Below are positions 54,919-58,032 of a DNA stretch of 58,032 bases, piece after piece; position 1 is the first letter of the stretch; every line of letters begins with the position of its first letter. The translations under genes were made by a program, and so were the position numbers. A model generated the notes under the pieces. It was given only the letters and a program-made list of their open reading frames with translations, was not told the DNA's origin and searched no databases. The DNA is from Funneliformis mosseae (lineage: Eukaryota; Glomeromycota; Glomeromycetes; Glomerales; Glomeraceae). Location: NCBI GenBank assembly GCA_910592005.1, contig CAJVPP010000046.1, positions 1 to 58,032 on the forward strand, read 5' to 3'.

Positions 54919-55500
54919 TTTATGATTTATTTCTTTTTTATTTATATCTTGTATTTTTGAATAAATTATAATTATTAACAAGAGAAAACAAAAAGAGACG
55001 AAAAGAAAATTTGCTTTGATGATAAAAGAGAATAAAAAAAAAAAAAAAAATCTTAATTATTTATCTATTTATTTTGCTCATTGTTAAAAGACCGACCTTG
55101 CATTGTAATCATAATTTATATACCATTTGCGTACGTTTTTATATTGATTGAGCATTATATATAATATTTCCAAAATGTGATAACAAGAGCACTTTTTCGT
55201 CATCAGTAAGGGGTTTATTGATTCTGAACTTGAATTGACTTTTCTATAATGATATAATTAAATGTGAACTGCATTTTTATTTTTATTTATTTATTTATTT
55301 ATTTATTTATTTTTTGATATTATTTTATATAATCTGGTAAGAAAAAAAAATAGATTCCTCATTCAGGTTAAACTTCCTTACCCTCCTCCCCAACATTTAC
55401 AAAAATATACAAAATCGAAGGAATATATATATATTTTATTATTATTAACTATCCAAAAATCGTGATTTAAAAATTAAATGTTTCACCAAAAAAAATTGTC
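54919..55500. other. Spacer upstream of the coiled-coil gene
   Basis: About 590 bases with A/T runs and an (ATTT)n repeat at about 55285-55312. It must contain the promoter of the coiled-coil gene and the 3' end of the next gene. A CACGTG lies at its edge (55500-55505), five bases beyond the next gene's stop codon. Confidence 0.45.
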
Positions 55501-55510
55501 ACGTGATCAA

Positions 55511-56046
55511 CTAACCTCTTTTCTTTTTTTTTTTTTTTTTAATAAACGCTCTTATTAATGGTCTTTCCTTTTGTTTTAAATTTGTCAAGACTTTAAATAA
55601 TTTAAATTCGTCTTCTGTCATCATCATTTTTTTTATATCAGTTTCGGTAAGAGAGTCCTTTCCATCAAAATGAGCTAAGCGATGACGGACTTCGATAATT
55701 TCCCTCGCATACGATTTATAATTATTCATACTTCCAAATTGGTCATGAATAACCTTTAACGAAGGATAACGATGGATCAATTCCTCTGATTTAAAATTAT
55801 TAATGTTTATCTTAAAAAAAAAACCCCCTTTCGTTAATTTATAATAAAAAAAAGTCGTTACCAAGAAGATAAAATATTTTTAATATTTACTTTATCGTGT
55901 ACTTGAACGAAATGTTTGATTTCATTAATGATCTCATATTTTATAAACGTCGATTTAATTTCTTCCTTTTGATATTTATCGAAAATTAATTCTTTTCTAC
56001 CGATGTTATAAGTTCGTCGTATTAGAAGATGCAAGAAGGAATTCAT
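55511..56046 (-). CDS. Small protein with HEPN-like RxxxxH motif
   Basis: Two exons on the minus strand: 56046-55891 and 55810-55511, joined in frame to 151 aa. It is mostly helical by appearance. The key stretch is YAREIIEVRHRLAHFDGKDS, followed by a helix containing DIKKMMMTEDEF. The RHRLAH core fits the R-x4-H signature of HEPN domains, which often form RNases or nucleic-acid-binding dimers; the surrounding EIxEVRxxxAHF resembles the HEPN part of Swt1-like proteins. It ends in a Lys run coded by a T tract, so the true C-terminus could differ if the run length is wrong in the assembly. No partner gene with a nucleotidyltransferase or other toxin-like domain is seen next to it. The family call rests on one motif. 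Confidence 0.6.
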
Positions 56047-57175
56047 GGATGATATTAATTAATATGATTGTAAACGAATAAAATTATCATCGAACCTTTT
56101 ATATAATTATTTCATCATATTGATTGATGAAGAGAGATTAATACATTATTATGAATTCTCAACCTTAATCTTTTAGAAAAGGTTATTGATGCCGAAACTT
56201 TGCGCCTTTGAAGCCCTTGCAGCAAGGGTTGCATTTATCACAAAAGGTCATAAATGATGTTGTAAAGGTAAAAGAAAAATACGATTCTGCCTTTAATGAT
56301 TCCAATCAATAACGTCATGAGAAATAGGTTGGTTGTAGAACGAACTTGGTGAAGAATAATCAATATTAGGCACTTTTGCGCTTTCCGGTTTATAGAATTC
56401 ATTGTTAATATTAATTTTATTGTGAATTGCTAATTGTTATATATATAAAGTATATTGTGCAAGCTTTTATTGAAGAGGTTCAATAATAATCAAATTATTC
56501 TATCCCCCAAACGGTTAAATTTTTTCCTTTTAAAACTTCTAGTTTTGCTCCAAATGAATTGAAATATGTAATAGGTCAACTAGGAGGAATAAAACCGGAT
56601 GCTATTTTCAATTTTAATATTTACGCATATCCGACAAATTTTTAAAGTTAAATCTAAAAATTTAAATCTCTCATTGAACAAGCAGTTTTTTGAAGAGTTT
56701 ACCCTTTCCGTTTAGGAAAAATACTTCGGCAAGGGTAAGTCTTAAATAGTTCATACCAATTCATAACATACTAATTAAACCAGTCGTCAATTTACAAACT
56801 ACCTTTAATACTTCAATGCTTAAGAAGGAATCAACTTACGCATCTCGTATTGAGATTCACAATCTTTTGACCTTGCATAAAAAAAAAAAGCTTTTGTTAC
56901 GTTATAATAATCAATCATTTTTTCTTTTTGTTTTTTTCCTAGGGATGAAAACACAATTTCATTACGTCATCTTTCAACTGCGTCGGGAGCTTGATGAGTG
57001 TGAGCACTGTATGATATTATTTAGGATGACCACTAGCACTTTTCTTACGCGGCTTCCATTATTTCTCAATTTTCAAATATTATATTTAATTGTTCTTAAT
57101 GGGATATAAGTTTTTTTTAATTGTATTCTCATGTTCCAGAAATGAAACTGACTTAATGAAAACTTTCTAAACATA
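56047..57175. other. Right-hand intergenic region, possible gene remnants
   Basis: About 1.1 kb without a gene I can build. A plus-strand stretch near 56541-56645 reads like a coding fragment (FAPNELKYVIGQLGGIKPDA) and then stops; it may be a remnant exon. The ORF at 56816-57109 has no recognisable domain. Confidence 0.4.
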
Positions 57176-57914
57176 TACAGTCCCCGGCGAAAGAATGGCG
57201 GCGAGGGTGGCACAAGGGCATTTTCCGATTAAATTCAAATTCATAATATCAAATGGGCTTTTAGAACACTACTTTAAAAAAAAAATCAAAAAAAAGATTA
57301 ATTATATTTAATATTTTAAAATTTATTATAAATTGGAGCTTCTATAAATTTTCTTAAAATGCTTTTTAAAATTCTATTTAATACTTTGCTCCAATTTTGT
57401 TTTAAATAAAATTACTTACTTTTAATAAAACTTTTCTTAACAACTTGTGATCAGATTGAAATAAATTTATTCAAATGATAATATTGTAAACTCAATATTT
57501 TGTATTTAAAAATGTGTACATTTAATGTATAAGTGATTAATTTTAACCAATTTTTATTCAAATTAAAAGAATATCATTCAAACCATCAAATCTATAATAG
57601 TTATTTATTTAAATATGGTCACAAAATAATGAGAAAATAAAAATAGATAAAAATTTTGTCAATTATTAATATAAATATATGCAAAATAAGATTAAAATAT
57701 ATATTGATGAAGAAGAAAGCTCTATCAAAATATTATTTAATTAATAAAATAGCTGTATTTTTTTGTTTTTCTTTTAAATATAAAAAAATATTTATAATTT
57801 ATTATTATTTTCATTTATGACCAAAATTGCTAAATGAAACTTAAAGGTTTTGCAATTATCTAAATAGTAAAAAGTAAAATTTAGCAAATTATATTTTATA
57901 AAAATGCATAATTA
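57176..57914. other. AT-rich spacer starting at a TA-CAGTCC site
   Basis: It starts with TA followed by CAGTCCCCGGCG (57178 on), continues with a short GC-rich stretch, then becomes AT-rich without ORFs. The start resembles the end of a Tc1/mariner-like element. No transposase frame is visible inside. Confidence 0.35.
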
Positions 57915-58032
57915 CAGTCCGCGACATAAATATCCGGAATTTTATCGGTAGCACGAAAAAAGCCCCTATACCGCCAATTTATGTCTGACCAAAACAAAAA
58001 TCAAAATAGCAATTTTTTAGCTATTTATAGAT
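57915..58032. mobile_element. Possible Tc1/mariner-like terminal inverted repeat
   Basis: A TA (57913-57914) is followed by CAGTCCGCGACATAAATATC, the form of a Tc1/mariner end (CAGT next to a TA target duplication). Within it gacataaat (57923-57931) and its complement atttatgtc (57977-57985) form an internal inverted repeat. The element would run off the right edge of the window, so the other end and any transposase are not visible. Confidence 0.4.

Overview
The window looks like nuclear DNA of a very AT-rich early-diverging fungus. The best fit is an arbuscular mycorrhizal fungus of the Rhizophagus (Glomeromycota) type. The basis is mixed. Seen directly: multi-exon genes with short GT-AG introns, homopolymer A/T runs everywhere, and blocks of almost pure A+T. 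From knowledge of families: a MATA_HMG-type HMG-box gene and a broken gene head resembling the lineage-specific SAM-like proteins of Rhizophagus, next to conserved fungal genes (FTR1, HEL2, GOT1). No species-level match could be run. Exon structures were built by hand by keeping frame across splice sites and matching remembered family motifs.

Layout. 1-2.5 kb is an extremely AT-rich, gene-free block. 2.5-16.5 kb is a gene desert of ordinary complexity, with CpG present and no convincing ORF, but with recurring bZIP-like (TTGCGTCA) and bHLH-like (CACGTG) words. At 16.5-17.1 kb (minus) lies a small secreted LPMO-like protein with an exposed N-terminal His. A 5.3 kb intergenic region leads to a 540-aa single-exon HMG-box gene (22.45-24.08 kb, plus). 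A second AT-rich block covers about 26.2-30.0 kb. At 30.0-31.75 kb (minus) there are decayed gene pieces, including a truncated SAM-like gene head and a frameshifted multi-exon gene. FTR1, a high-affinity iron permease, lies at 34.0-35.1 kb (minus, 3 exons). A third AT-rich block (36.0-40.0 kb) carries two tandem repeat arrays.

From 40.1 to 56.0 kb the window becomes gene-dense, with mostly conserved housekeeping genes: HEL2/ZNF598 (ribosome-collision E3 ligase, 8 exons, minus); a ChaC-type glutathione gamma-glutamylcyclotransferase (plus, with a GC-AG intron and one ambiguous junction); a UDP-sugar transporter (minus); a Gfo/Idh/MocA oxidoreductase (plus, 17 exons including microexons of 16, 16 and 5 nt); GOT1 (minus); an IRC21/CYB5R4-N-like cytochrome b5 protein (plus); a 105-aa single-pass membrane protein (minus); a coiled-coil protein (minus); and a 151-aa protein with a HEPN-like RHRLAH motif (minus). 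The last 2 kb is AT-rich and has Tc1/mariner-like CAGTCC ends at TA sites.

The genes do not form one pathway. Two head-to-head pairs (HEL2/ChaC, GOT1/IRC21-like) share short promoters, and Got1 and the nucleotide-sugar transporter both serve the secretory pathway. The main structural theme is compartmentalisation: CpG-poor AT blocks and decayed genes on the left, compact conserved genes on the right. All functions are inferred from visible motifs and family knowledge.
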